Origin: Dysgonomonas sp. UBA7710 | GTDB lineage: Bacteria > Bacteroidota > Bacteroidia > Bacteroidales > Dysgonomonadaceae | DNA length: 64,000 bases | NCBI RefSeq assembly: GCF_002482385.1 | Contig: NZ_DLFW01000047.1 | Coordinates: forward strand, 206,405-270,404 | Direction: 5' to 3' | Part shown: one piece after another, positions 55,697 through 64,000 of the stretch | Layout of the letters: every line of letters starts with the position of its first letter | How positions within the stretch are numbered: position 1 is the first letter of the stretch | Notes under the pieces: generated by a model | Seen by the model: the letters and a program-made list of their open reading frames with translations, nothing else | Databases searched by the model: none | What the model was told of the DNA's origin: nothing | Made by a program: the position numbers and the translations under genes

Positions 55697-58600
55697 ATGA
55701 AAAACAAGCTTAATTGTTATCGAAAGGTATTTTTGGTAATGTTTATGTCCCTTTTGTTTATAAACATTGTACATGCTCAAAATATATCGACAAATGGCAA
55801 TATAAAAGGTTCCGTTTTTGACAAAAAAGGGGAACCTATTATTGGTGCAACAATAATAAACAGTATAACAAAGGCAGGGACCGTTACAGACCTTGATGGA
55901 CTGTTTACTATTGCCGCACAACCGGGTGAAACGCTCACTATATCTTATATAGGTTTCAATTCCAAGACAGTACGGATTGGAACTGAAAAAGAATATCAAA
56001 TAGTTTTAGAAGAAAATACCTCGCTGCTGGATGAAGTCGTTGTTATCGGATATGCGACCCAAAAGAAGAAACTGGTAACAGGTGCGACATTACAGGTAGA
56101 CGGGAACAGAATAAAAGAATTGCATACGCCTAATCCACTGACAGCTTTGCAAAGTATGTCTCCGGGTATGCAGATAACCAAGACATCCGGAGAACCCGGA
56201 TCTTCATACAAAGTTTATATCCGGGGGATGGGAACTATCGGAAACGCCGATCCGCTCTACATCGTAGATGGTGTACCCGGAAATATATCAAATATAAATC
56301 CTGCGGATATCAAATCTATAGATGTATTGAAAGACGCGGCATCTGCTGCAATCTATGGAGCGCGTGCAGCCAATGGTGTAGTACTGATAACCACACACCG
56401 CGGAGAAGGCGAAGACAAGGTGCGCATCGCTTATGATACATATCTGGGTTTTTCGAATGCTCCTGACTATAAATGGTACAGCGATGCCACCACACAGGCA
56501 ATGCTGGATGATGAGTATTCGAAAAACACTTACGGGTACGGAATCAATTTTTCCCAGATGGTTCCCCACTGGGACAAAATACTATCGGGGGAATGGAAAG
56601 GTACCAACTGGTACAAAGAGATAAAGAACAAAAATGCGTTCTCGCAAAACCACTCTATAACAATTTCGGGAGGAAGCAAAAAATCGTCCTATTTTACCAG
56701 CTTCTCATATTCATCACAGGAAGGTACTCTTGGCAAGCCTGTACAAACAAAACAGGATAGATATACTTTTCGCCTGAATGCAGACCAGACTCTTTTTTCC
56801 GCAAACGGACGGGATATCGTACGCATGGGAGAAACAATCAATTTTGTGTATGCCAACAAAGACGGATCATTAAGCGGAAGATCTACCGAAGGATTGGGTG
56901 CGTTGGGTATGATAATGGGAGGAAGCCCCTTTATGCCTATATATGACGACAATGGAAATTATCATGGGCCTATTGCATATGCCCCATATGCTCCTAACCC
57001 GATTGCATATCTGGTATATAACAGTAACAATACCAAAAAAAATTACCAGTTAAATACAAATGCATTTATAACAATCGAACCAATTAAGAATCTAGTATTC
57101 CGCTCAAATTTCGGTTTAACGATGGATGGTGAAGAAAGCCGGTCTTATATACCTCAATATAATCTGGCTCCCGAATATACAAGCCAGGAAACAAAAGTAA
57201 GTCAGGATATATCACTGGGTTTTAGCCGCATGACGTTCGAGAATACCCTGAACTATAAATTCTCACTGGATGAAAACAAACATAACTTCGATGTATTAGC
57301 TGGTACGAGCGCCGAAAAAGGAGGATTGGGGACAAGTGTTTCCGGATTTAATACCAACTCCATTTTCGAAGGATTCAAATATGCCTATCTTGTAAACACA
57401 CCTAAAGTAAGCGAAACCTCGACACGTCTGGGCGGTTCGCCTTGGAGCAGATCGGCATTACTTTCATATTTCGGACGTATCAATTACGACTTCAAAGAGA
57501 CCTATATGCTGTCCCTTATTGCCCGTTCGGATGGTTCTTCAAACTTTGCTCCGGGAAAACGCTGGGGATTCTTCCCTTCAGTTTCAGCCGGCTGGGTTAT
57601 AAGCAACGAGAAGTTCATGGAACCATTTAAGAAGCATCTTAATATGTTCAAACTCAGAGCAAGTTGGGGGCAGAACGGAAATCAAGCAATCTCCCCATTC
57701 CAATATGTAGCAAAAATGCGGGTAGGCGGACAAAACACAGGTGACTATTCAAGTGTAGAGTACAGCTATTATTATCCGGGAGTGGATAAAAACAGTTATA
57801 CGATTGCTTCATACCCTATGAACCTGCCCAACCCCAATATTACATGGGAAACCTCGGAACAGTTAAATGCCGGCTTTGATGCCTTATTACTGAAAAATAG
57901 ATTATCATTCAACTTCGACTGGTATCGCAAGACGACAAAAGACTGGCTGGTAGCAGCGCCTGTACTTGGTTCATACGGAGCCAATGCGCCCGATATAAAC
58001 GGTGGAGATATAAGAAATACAGGAGTAGAATTAGCTGTAGTATGGAGAGATCAGATCAGTGATTTCAGCTATGATATAAACGTCAACTGGGCGTATAATA
58101 AAAACCGGGTAACCCGCATTGCTAACGAGGAAGGAATCATTCACGGCAGTGCACGGACTGTCGGCACGTGGAGCCCCGAATTCTATCGGGCACAGGTAGG
58201 TTATCCTATCGGCTACTTCTGGGGACTGAAAACCGATGGTATATTCCAGAATCAGGATGAGATCGACGCTTATCGCAATTCGAAAGGAGAGTTAGTTATG
58301 CCGAATGCCGTACCGGGTGACGTCAGATATGTGAATCAGAATGACGATGGCGAAATCAACGAAGAAGACCGTGTATTGATCGGTGACCCTAACCCCGACG
58401 GGATATTCTCTTTCTCATTCGGCGGTGCATGGAGGGGATTCGATTTCCGGGCATCATTTTCAGGAGTGTACGGTAACCAGATATACGGAGGTCAGCATGA
58501 CCCGCTGGACCGCTGGCATGGTGAAGGCACTTCCAACAAATGGCCAAGGCTGGGACAATCGGCATATACCAATATCGTTTCCGACCTTCATTTATACGAT

Positions 58601-58843
58601 GGGGACTATATCCGGTTGAACGACCTTACCATTGGTTATGATTTCGCAACCTTACTAAAGAAACAAAATATCTTTTCTCAAGTACGGCTTTATCTTACAG
58701 GGCAAAACCTGTTTACATGGACAAAATATACAGGGCTCGACCCGGAAATAGGCGCCGGCCCTACAGGATGGATGAGCGGTATAGATCATGGATTCTACCC
58801 GAACTCCCGTACATTCTTATTTGGTCTTAATCTCAAATTTTAA
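55697..58843 (+). CDS. SusC-family TonB-dependent transporter (GH78 locus)
   Basis: This 1048-residue protein has a signal peptide (to ~27, VHAQ), a regulatory-like domain (IKGSVFDKKGEPIIGATI, ~35-112), the linker LDEVVVIGYATQKKKLVTG, a plug with DPLYIVDGVPGNIS and ASAAIYGARAANGVVLITTH, and a barrel ending FLFGLNLKF. It is the uptake channel of the GH78 operon and is followed after 13 bp by its SusD. The 109-bp gap from GH78 holds an AAAGGAGGT and a 3-codon reading (55617-55628) but no promoter consensus, so co-transcription is likely. Confidence 0.95.
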   Translation: MKNKLNCYRKVFLVMFMSLLFINIVHAQNISTNGNIKGSVFDKKGEPIIGATIINSITKAGTVTDLDGLFTIAAQPGETLTISYIGFNSKTVRIGTEKEYQIVLEENTSLLDEVVVIGYATQKKKLVTGATLQVDGNRIKELHTPNPLTALQSMSPGMQITKTSGEPGSSYKVYIRGMGTIGNADPLYIVDGVPGNISNINPADIKSIDVLKDAASAAIYGARAANGVVLITTHRGEGEDKVRIAYDTYLGFSNAPDYKWYSDATTQAMLDDEYSKNTYGYGINFSQMVPHWDKILSGEWKGTNWYKEIKNKNAFSQNHSITISGGSKKSSYFTSFSYSSQEGTLGKPVQTKQDRYTFRLNADQTLFSANGRDIVRMGETINFVYANKDGSLSGRSTEGLGALGMIMGGSPFMPIYDDNGNYHGPIAYAPYAPNPIAYLVYNSNNTKKNYQLNTNAFITIEPIKNLVFRSNFGLTMDGEESRSYIPQYNLAPEYTSQETKVSQDISLGFSRMTFENTLNYKFSLDENKHNFDVLAGTSAEKGGLGTSVSGFNTNSIFEGFKYAYLVNTPKVSETSTRLGGSPWSRSALLSYFGRINYDFKETYMLSLIARSDGSSNFAPGKRWGFFPSVSAGWVISNEKFMEPFKKHLNMFKLRASWGQNGNQAISPFQYVAKMRVGGQNTGDYSSVEYSYYYPGVDKNSYTIASYPMNLPNPNITWETSEQLNAGFDALLLKNRLSFNFDWYRKTTKDWLVAAPVLGSYGANAPDINGGDIRNTGVELAVVWRDQISDFSYDINVNWAYNKNRVTRIANEEGIIHGSARTVGTWSPEFYRAQVGYPIGYFWGLKTDGIFQNQDEIDAYRNSKGELVMPNAVPGDVRYVNQNDDGEINEEDRVLIGDPNPDGIFSFSFGGAWRGFDFRASFSGVYGNQIYGGQHDPLDRWHGEGTSNKWPRLGQSAYTNIVSDLHLYDGDYIRLNDLTIGYDFATLLKKQNIFSQVRLYLTGQNLFTWTKYTGLDPEIGAGPTGWMSGIDHGFYPNSRTFLFGLNLKF

Positions 58844-58856
58844 AATCTAAGGCAAA

Positions 58857-60539
58857 ATGAAAAAGATAATTATAATATTAATTTCTGTTTTTATAGTTAG
58901 CTGTTCCGATTTCCTGGACACAGATCAATTAACACAGAAAGACTCATCAAACTATCCCCAAACTCCGGACGAGGCATATACCGCGCTGATGGGAGTCTAC
59001 AACGCTTTCGGGTCCCGTGTGGGGGGTGGTGAGACCGAGCATTCCTTCATTGTTCTAAACCTCATGGCCGACGATATGCTGGGGGGAGGAGGAAAAGACG
59101 ACCTTACGGCCCATGCTATCGACCTGTTTAAACTGACATCCAGAACAATGTACACCGACCTCTGGGAATGCACATGGCGTTCGGTTTACAGGGCAAATTT
59201 ACTGCTCGGCTCTCTGGATAATATAGAATGGCCAACTCCCGAATCCAGAAACAAAATAGAGGGTCAGGTACTCTTCTTACGTGCTTTCACCTACTTCCGT
59301 CTGTGTTCCATGTTCGGACCGGTACAATTAGTCACAAGCCCCGAGCCTGTGAACTTTCCAAGGGCATCGGCTGAAGATATATATGCGCAGATGGGAGCTG
59401 ATTTGAAACGTGCAATAGAAATATTACCCGCTACTAAATTTCAGGATATACCTAAAACCGAAAACGGATTAGCCACACGCTGGGCCGCTCAGGCTCTGAT
59501 GGCCCGTATTTTCTTGTTCTACACCAATTACTACAAACAACCCCGGATGGGAGATATAACAAAAGATCAGGTAATAGGCTGGGTGGATGATTGTATTGCC
59601 AACAGTGGGCATGACCTGCTTCCCGACTTCAGAAACTTATGGCCATATTCGATAGTAATGTCTGGCAAAACAATATCCGATTACAAATATGCGGCGGACA
59701 ATGACCTGAAGTGGATAGGCGAAAACGGAGACAATTATGAAACTATTTTTGCTATTAAATGCTCAACCGCAGCTCAGGGCAATAATTACGACCGCCGGAA
59801 CACTGTAAATCTGCACTTCGGATTCAGAGGAAACCAAGACTTATTGCCTTTTGGCTCAGGTTGGGGCAAAGGGCCAGTCAACAGCAAATTCTACAATGAA
59901 TGGCCTAATGGCGATGTGCGGAAAAGAGGCTCGGTTCTGGATGTTTCGGACGCGACACACGAAGGCGAAGGCTCCACCACCAAGTATAAATGGGGACAAG
60001 CCTATCAATGGAATGAAACGGGCTATTGGTCAAAAAAATATATGCCGGTCAATGTATACGACGATAAAGGAAATATTGTATCCTACAGCTCTATCCTGTG
60101 GAATATGCCAAACGATCCGCAGTTCAACAGCACTCAGGATATTGTACTAATCCGTTTTGCCGATCTCCTGTTAATGGGCGCGGAACTCGGTGGTTCCAAA
60201 GCGCAGGGATATATGGACCGTGTGCGTGGACGTGTAGACCTTCCAACTGTTCCGGCAACATTGGAAAATATCAAAAACGAACGCAAATACGAACTTGCAT
60301 TCGAAGGCATACGCTGGCTCGACATATTGAGATGGGGAGACGCAGAAACCATTGTCAACGATATGAATGGCATAACCTTGAAAAATAATAGCCAGAATGC
60401 CACATATAAAATAAAATTCCGTCCGGAGACAGGAGGATTCCTTCCCATTCCGGAAGCCGAAATAACATTGTCGAATGGAGTCTTGACTCAAACACCGGGG
60501 TGGAACAGCAACGATGCCATGCTACAGCCGGGTGAATAA
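58857..60539 (+). CDS. SusD-family surface lipoprotein (GH78 locus)
   Basis: This 560-residue protein has a lipoprotein signal (IVSCSDFLDTDQLTQKDSSN, cysteine ~16) and SusD helices with GQVLFLRAFTYFRLCSMFGP. The conserved C-terminal stretch includes DIVLIRFADLLLMGAELGGS, NERKYELAFEGIRWLDILRW and FLPIPEAEITLSNG. It is the surface lid and binding protein for the SusC encoded 13 bp upstream. The GH2 gene starts 14 bp after its stop. Confidence 0.95.
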   Translation: MKKIIIILISVFIVSCSDFLDTDQLTQKDSSNYPQTPDEAYTALMGVYNAFGSRVGGGETEHSFIVLNLMADDMLGGGGKDDLTAHAIDLFKLTSRTMYTDLWECTWRSVYRANLLLGSLDNIEWPTPESRNKIEGQVLFLRAFTYFRLCSMFGPVQLVTSPEPVNFPRASAEDIYAQMGADLKRAIEILPATKFQDIPKTENGLATRWAAQALMARIFLFYTNYYKQPRMGDITKDQVIGWVDDCIANSGHDLLPDFRNLWPYSIVMSGKTISDYKYAADNDLKWIGENGDNYETIFAIKCSTAAQGNNYDRRNTVNLHFGFRGNQDLLPFGSGWGKGPVNSKFYNEWPNGDVRKRGSVLDVSDATHEGEGSTTKYKWGQAYQWNETGYWSKKYMPVNVYDDKGNIVSYSSILWNMPNDPQFNSTQDIVLIRFADLLLMGAELGGSKAQGYMDRVRGRVDLPTVPATLENIKNERKYELAFEGIRWLDILRWGDAETIVNDMNGITLKNNSQNATYKIKFRPETGGFLPIPEAEITLSNGVLTQTPGWNSNDAMLQPGE

Positions 60540-60552
60540 GAAAAAAATAATT

Positions 60553-62958
60553 ATGACTATAATTAAATACAGATTATTAACCCTATTAACCGCAATCCTA
60601 TATCTGGGAAATATGGCAGCCTCTTCAGGCAATATTCCTTTGAATGGGAAATGGCAGCTTTCGTACTGGAAACAGCCGGCCGAAGCAATTGTTACCCCGC
60701 AAACTATCAATGATATGCAGGTGGAAACGATAGAAGCAACTGTTCCGGGAAATGTAGAGCTGGACCTGATGGCTGCCGGATTGATTCCCGACCCGATGAT
60801 AGGAAGTAATGTGAACGCCCTGCGAAAATATGAAAACTATCAGTGGTGTTACACAAAAACATTCGGGGCGCCATCAATACAAAACGGTCAACGGCTCGAA
60901 CTGTTCTTCGGAGGAATAGACTGTATGGCCGATATCTGGCTGAACGGGGAAAAAGTGGGAGAAGCTGCAAATATGCTGATCGAACACAAATTCGATATAA
61001 CCGACCATCTGAAAAGCGGAGAAAACACTCTGCAGGTTATAATCAGGTCGGCGGTTATGGAAGCCCAGAAACATACATTAGGCACATTCAGCATCGGCAA
61101 TTTTCCGGCCGAGGAGGCTGTTTATATCCGAAAGGCTCCGCACATGTACGGATGGGATATTATGCCTCGTCTGGTCAGTGCCGGATTGTGGCGCGATGTT
61201 GAGCTTCGGGTACTGAATCCTACCCGCCTGAAAGATGTGAACTGGATGACCATCAGCATAGATACAGTAGCCCACACTGCACGTATTTTCACTGATGTGC
61301 AACTAATCATGCCCTTCGACAAATTTGATAAAGTCAAAGCCCAATTCACTCTCCGCCGTAAAGGGAAAGTCGTATATCAAAATTCGCAGACAGTAAGTAC
61401 TCCGGCTTTCCGCCACATATTCGAACTGAATAATGTCGATTTCTGGTGGCCCAGAGGTTACGGTGAAGCTGCCCTCTACGATGCCAGTGTACAGTTGATC
61501 GGTCCGGATGGTAAAGAGTTGGATACTAATAATTGCAGAATCGGAATCCGCACCGTGAAACTTGATATGGACGATATCAATCTTCCCGGTAAACCCGGAC
61601 AATTCCGTTTCATAGTAAATAATGAACCGATATTCATTCACGGAACCAACTGGGTACCGATGGACGCGTTGCATAGCAGGGACAAATTACATTTGAATAT
61701 GATGATCGATATGGCCGTGGATATCAATTGCAATATGATCCGCTGTTGGGGTGGGAATGTTTACGAAGATACCGGCTTTTTTAACCTTTGTGATGAGAAC
61801 GGAATCCTCGTATGGCAGGATTTTGGGATGGGTTGTACATTCTATCCGCAACGGGAGGATTTCGCTAAAATGATCGAACAGGAGGTTACTTCTGTGGTGC
61901 TCAAATTTCGCAATCATGCATCCCTGATCCTTTGGTCGGGCAACAACGAAAATGACCTGGCAATGCGCTGGACGCTGCAACCACTGAATATCAACCCGAA
62001 TAAGGATGTCATAACCCGTGAGGTTATTGCCCGCGTTCTCTACGAGTTTGACCCGACACGTCCCTACCTGCCAAGTTCTCCTTATTACAGCCAAGCTGTA
62101 TGGGAACACGGAGGAGGTGATGAATTGTTGCCGGAAAACCATTTATGGGGACCACGAGGTTATTATAAAAAACCGTATTACACGAAGGCCAGCTGTTGCT
62201 TCGTCAGCGAAATCGGTTATCATGGATGTCCTAACGTAGAGAGTTTGAACAAGATGATGACTAAAAATGCCGTTTACCCTTGGACCAGAGATAAAGAATG
62301 GAATGACGAATGGGTTACAAAATCGACACGCCGCTTTCCATCTCAGGGAAAAACTTTCGACCGCAATAATTTGATGCTCAATCAGGTGAACCTGCTATTT
62401 GGTGAAGTACCAACCAAGCTCGAAGATTTCGTTTTCGCATCGCAAGCCGTACAGGCCGAAGCCATGAAATTTTTTGTAGAGCTGTGGCGCGGGCAGAAGT
62501 TCAGCCCTAAAACCGGTATAATCTGGTGGAATCTGCGTGACGGATGGCCAATAATTTCAGATGCCATTGTAGATTACTACAACTCGAAAAAGATGGCATA
62601 CTATTTTATTAAAAACGCACAGACAGACCTTTGTGTACTCATAAATGACCCTGTCGATAACGCTTATCCCCTGATTGTTACCAATGATACCCGCAATGCT
62701 CAAAAAGGGCAGGTAGTAGTAATTGACGTCGCATCCAATAAAGAAATATATACGGGAAACTTTGAGGTATCGGCAAATAGTATGAACAAAATAACTTTAT
62801 TACCTCTCCAAAAAGGACAAGGAATACTCCTCATTAAATATAAAGTCGGACAAAAGGAATATAGTAACCATTATTTATATGGGGAAGCTCCTTTCAATTT
62901 ACAAGAATATAAGAAGTTATTGAAAAAGACAGGATTGTACCCTGACATTAAGCAGTGA
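60553..62958 (+). CDS. GH2-family beta-mannosidase-like enzyme
   Basis: The start is placed at 60553 (MTIIKYRLLTLLTAILY, a signal peptide) rather than an in-frame ATG at 60514 that overlaps the SusD gene and puts 13 residues before the signal. The 801-residue protein has a jelly-roll sugar-binding domain (~25-190, YQWCYTKTFGAP, GGIDCMADIWLNGEKVGEAA), immunoglobulin-like domains, and a TIM barrel with the acid/base Glu466 in LWSGNNENDLAMRW and the nucleophile Glu553 in CFVSEIGYHGCP. DFWWPRGYGEAALYD and HGTNWVPMDAL are typical of the beta-mannosidase branch of GH2. It should remove beta-mannose or a related beta-glycoside in the periplasm. The exact sugar is uncertain; exo-beta-glucosaminidase-type specificity is an alternative. 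Confidence 0.87.
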   Translation: MTIIKYRLLTLLTAILYLGNMAASSGNIPLNGKWQLSYWKQPAEAIVTPQTINDMQVETIEATVPGNVELDLMAAGLIPDPMIGSNVNALRKYENYQWCYTKTFGAPSIQNGQRLELFFGGIDCMADIWLNGEKVGEAANMLIEHKFDITDHLKSGENTLQVIIRSAVMEAQKHTLGTFSIGNFPAEEAVYIRKAPHMYGWDIMPRLVSAGLWRDVELRVLNPTRLKDVNWMTISIDTVAHTARIFTDVQLIMPFDKFDKVKAQFTLRRKGKVVYQNSQTVSTPAFRHIFELNNVDFWWPRGYGEAALYDASVQLIGPDGKELDTNNCRIGIRTVKLDMDDINLPGKPGQFRFIVNNEPIFIHGTNWVPMDALHSRDKLHLNMMIDMAVDINCNMIRCWGGNVYEDTGFFNLCDENGILVWQDFGMGCTFYPQREDFAKMIEQEVTSVVLKFRNHASLILWSGNNENDLAMRWTLQPLNINPNKDVITREVIARVLYEFDPTRPYLPSSPYYSQAVWEHGGGDELLPENHLWGPRGYYKKPYYTKASCCFVSEIGYHGCPNVESLNKMMTKNAVYPWTRDKEWNDEWVTKSTRRFPSQGKTFDRNNLMLNQVNLLFGEVPTKLEDFVFASQAVQAEAMKFFVELWRGQKFSPKTGIIWWNLRDGWPIISDAIVDYYNSKKMAYYFIKNAQTDLCVLINDPVDNAYPLIVTNDTRNAQKGQVVVIDVASNKEIYTGNFEVSANSMNKITLLPLQKGQGILLIKYKVGQKEYSNHYLYGEAPFNLQEYKKLLKKTGLYPDIKQ

Positions 62959-62959
62959 T

Positions 62960-63931
62960 ATGGAAGATAATTTATTAGGAATTGATATAGGAGGCACTAA
63001 ATGTGCCATCGTTTACGGTAAAAGAATAGGTTCCGATTTACAGATAGTAGATAAAATAAGAATTGAAACTACTGTAGTTGAAGAAACTATAAGAAGTATA
63101 ATAAGCGAAGCAGAAAAAATGATGGCATGCTATAATCTCACCGCTGATAAAGTCCGCGCCATAGGCATTAGCTGTGGCGGACCACTCGACAGCAAATCCG
63201 GGACGGTTATGTCTCCGCCCAACCTGCCGGGCTGGGACAGTATCCCCATCGTGAAAATCATCGAAGACCAACTTGGCATAAAAGCGGGATTACAAAATGA
63301 CGCCAATGCATGTGCATTAGCCGAATGGAAATTCGGTGCGGGAAAAGGAACCGAGAATATGATCTTTCTTACATGCGGAACAGGACTTGGAGCGGGAATC
63401 ATTCTTAATGGCTCTTTATATTCGGGGACAAACGACAATGCCGGAGAAGTAGGACATATCCGTTTGACGGAAAACGGGCCTGTTGGATATGGAAAAGAAG
63501 GTTCGCTTGAAGGATATGCCAGTGGAGGTGGAATTGCTCAATTGGCCCGTAGCATAGCAGAAAATGAGATGAACCGGGGAGGCCATGTTTCATGGTGCCC
63601 GTCCCGTGAAGATTTAGATATGATAACTGCCAAGCTGGTTGCTGAAGCCGCCGATGCCGGAGACAAACTCGCGCTGAAAGTGTATGAAACATCTGCTTCT
63701 TATTTGGGAAAAGGGCTGGCTATTTTAATAGATATTCTAAATCCCGAGCTTATTGCCATCGGCAGCATATATGCCCGCAACAAGGATATGATGGAGCCTT
63801 ATGCACTGGAACAAATATCAAAGGAAGCGCTGGAAGGTGCAAGAGAAGTTTGTAAGATAGTTCCGTCTGCCCTTGGCGAAAATATCGGAGATTATGCAGC
63901 CCTTTCCATAGCTGCCAATTTAATCGATTAA
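62960..63931 (+). CDS. ROK-family sugar kinase lacking the zinc motif
   Basis: This 323-residue cytoplasmic protein has the ROK layout: phosphate-binding GIDIGGTKCAIVYG, catalytic Asp114 in LQNDANACALAEWKFGAG, TCGTGLGAGIILNG, and the GEVGH motif (E163, H166). The usual CxCGxxGCxE zinc ligands are replaced: the matching segment reads PVGYGKEGSLE, with V175, Y177 and S182 where cysteines are expected. The active-site Asp and the His are kept, so it may still be a kinase, but ATP-dependent phosphorylation should be tested. The start is 1 nt after the GH2 stop, so translation is coupled. Substrate by context: a monosaccharide freed by the GH2 or GH78 enzyme. Confidence 0.9.
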   Translation: MEDNLLGIDIGGTKCAIVYGKRIGSDLQIVDKIRIETTVVEETIRSIISEAEKMMACYNLTADKVRAIGISCGGPLDSKSGTVMSPPNLPGWDSIPIVKIIEDQLGIKAGLQNDANACALAEWKFGAGKGTENMIFLTCGTGLGAGIILNGSLYSGTNDNAGEVGHIRLTENGPVGYGKEGSLEGYASGGGIAQLARSIAENEMNRGGHVSWCPSREDLDMITAKLVAEAADAGDKLALKVYETSASYLGKGLAILIDILNPELIAIGSIYARNKDMMEPYALEQISKEALEGAREVCKIVPSALGENIGDYAALSIAANLID

Positions 63932-63941
63932 AAACAATTTT

Positions 63942-64000
63942 ATGAAAGATTTGATAATAGAAAGCTCTGATGCTATACTGAAAGAAGCTGATATATTCTG
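63942..64000 (+). CDS. Start of a further operon gene (3' partial)
   Basis: An ATG at 63942, 10 nt after the ROK stop, opens a frame (MKDLIIESSDAILKEADIF) that runs off the window. Tight spacing suggests it belongs to the same operon. The 19 visible residues are too few to assign a family. Confidence 0.6.
   Translation, partial: MKDLIIESSDAILKEADIF

Overview
The window is chromosomal DNA of a Bacteroidota member, most likely order Bacteroidales; a Dysgonomonas-like genus is my guess, not a demonstrated assignment. The evidence is four complete SusC/SusD outer-membrane uptake pairs, many lipoproteins, a hybrid two-component system, AT-rich spacers, and two promoters that fit the Bacteroides -33 TTTG / -7 TAnnTTTG consensus. 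I see no rRNA, tRNA, CRISPR array, transposase or phage gene.

Region 1 (1-10.9 kb, + strand): a TPR/transmembrane/AraC regulator cut by the window edge, a SusC/SusD pair, a thioredoxin-like lipoprotein, a DsbD electron-transfer protein and a cysteine desulfidase-family enzyme. No glycoside hydrolase is present; the theme is thiols and redox. Region 2 (11.0-27.6 kb, - strand): a metallophosphoesterase, then a probable alpha-mannan or high-mannose-glycan locus read SusC, SusD, DUF3823 lipoprotein, GH92, GH99, GH99-LamG, LamG lipoprotein. Upstream lies a membrane-spanning regulator with a LamG-like domain, a kelch-like propeller and a SARP/BTAD-type output. Region 3 (28.0-32.3 kb, - strand): TetR plus a two-gene ABC exporter-fold pair.

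Region 4 (32.5-50.3 kb): GH43, SusC, SusD, GH105, a Gfo/Idh/MocA oxidoreductase, a DUF1080 protein and an unrecognised 671-residue secreted protein, all on the - strand, with a divergent hybrid two-component system (HTCS) on the + strand. Region 5 (51.0-64.0 kb): a LacI regulator divergent from GH78, SusC, SusD, a GH2 beta-mannosidase-like enzyme, a ROK kinase and the first codons of another gene. Three similar palindromes, one over the predicted start site of the GH78 operon, suggest how LacI acts here. Two gene-free spacers (34.6-35.1 and 50.3-50.9 kb) share a mosaic of short repeats.

Each uptake locus has its own sensor class: TPR-AraC, LamG/kelch-SARP, HTCS and LacI. The most original candidates are the thiol-centred SusCD locus, the membrane-bound SARP-type regulator, the GH99-LamG gene that combines the folds of its two neighbours, and the structured leader RNA with LacI palindromes ahead of GH78. 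All functions come from reading sequence motifs; no database search was run.
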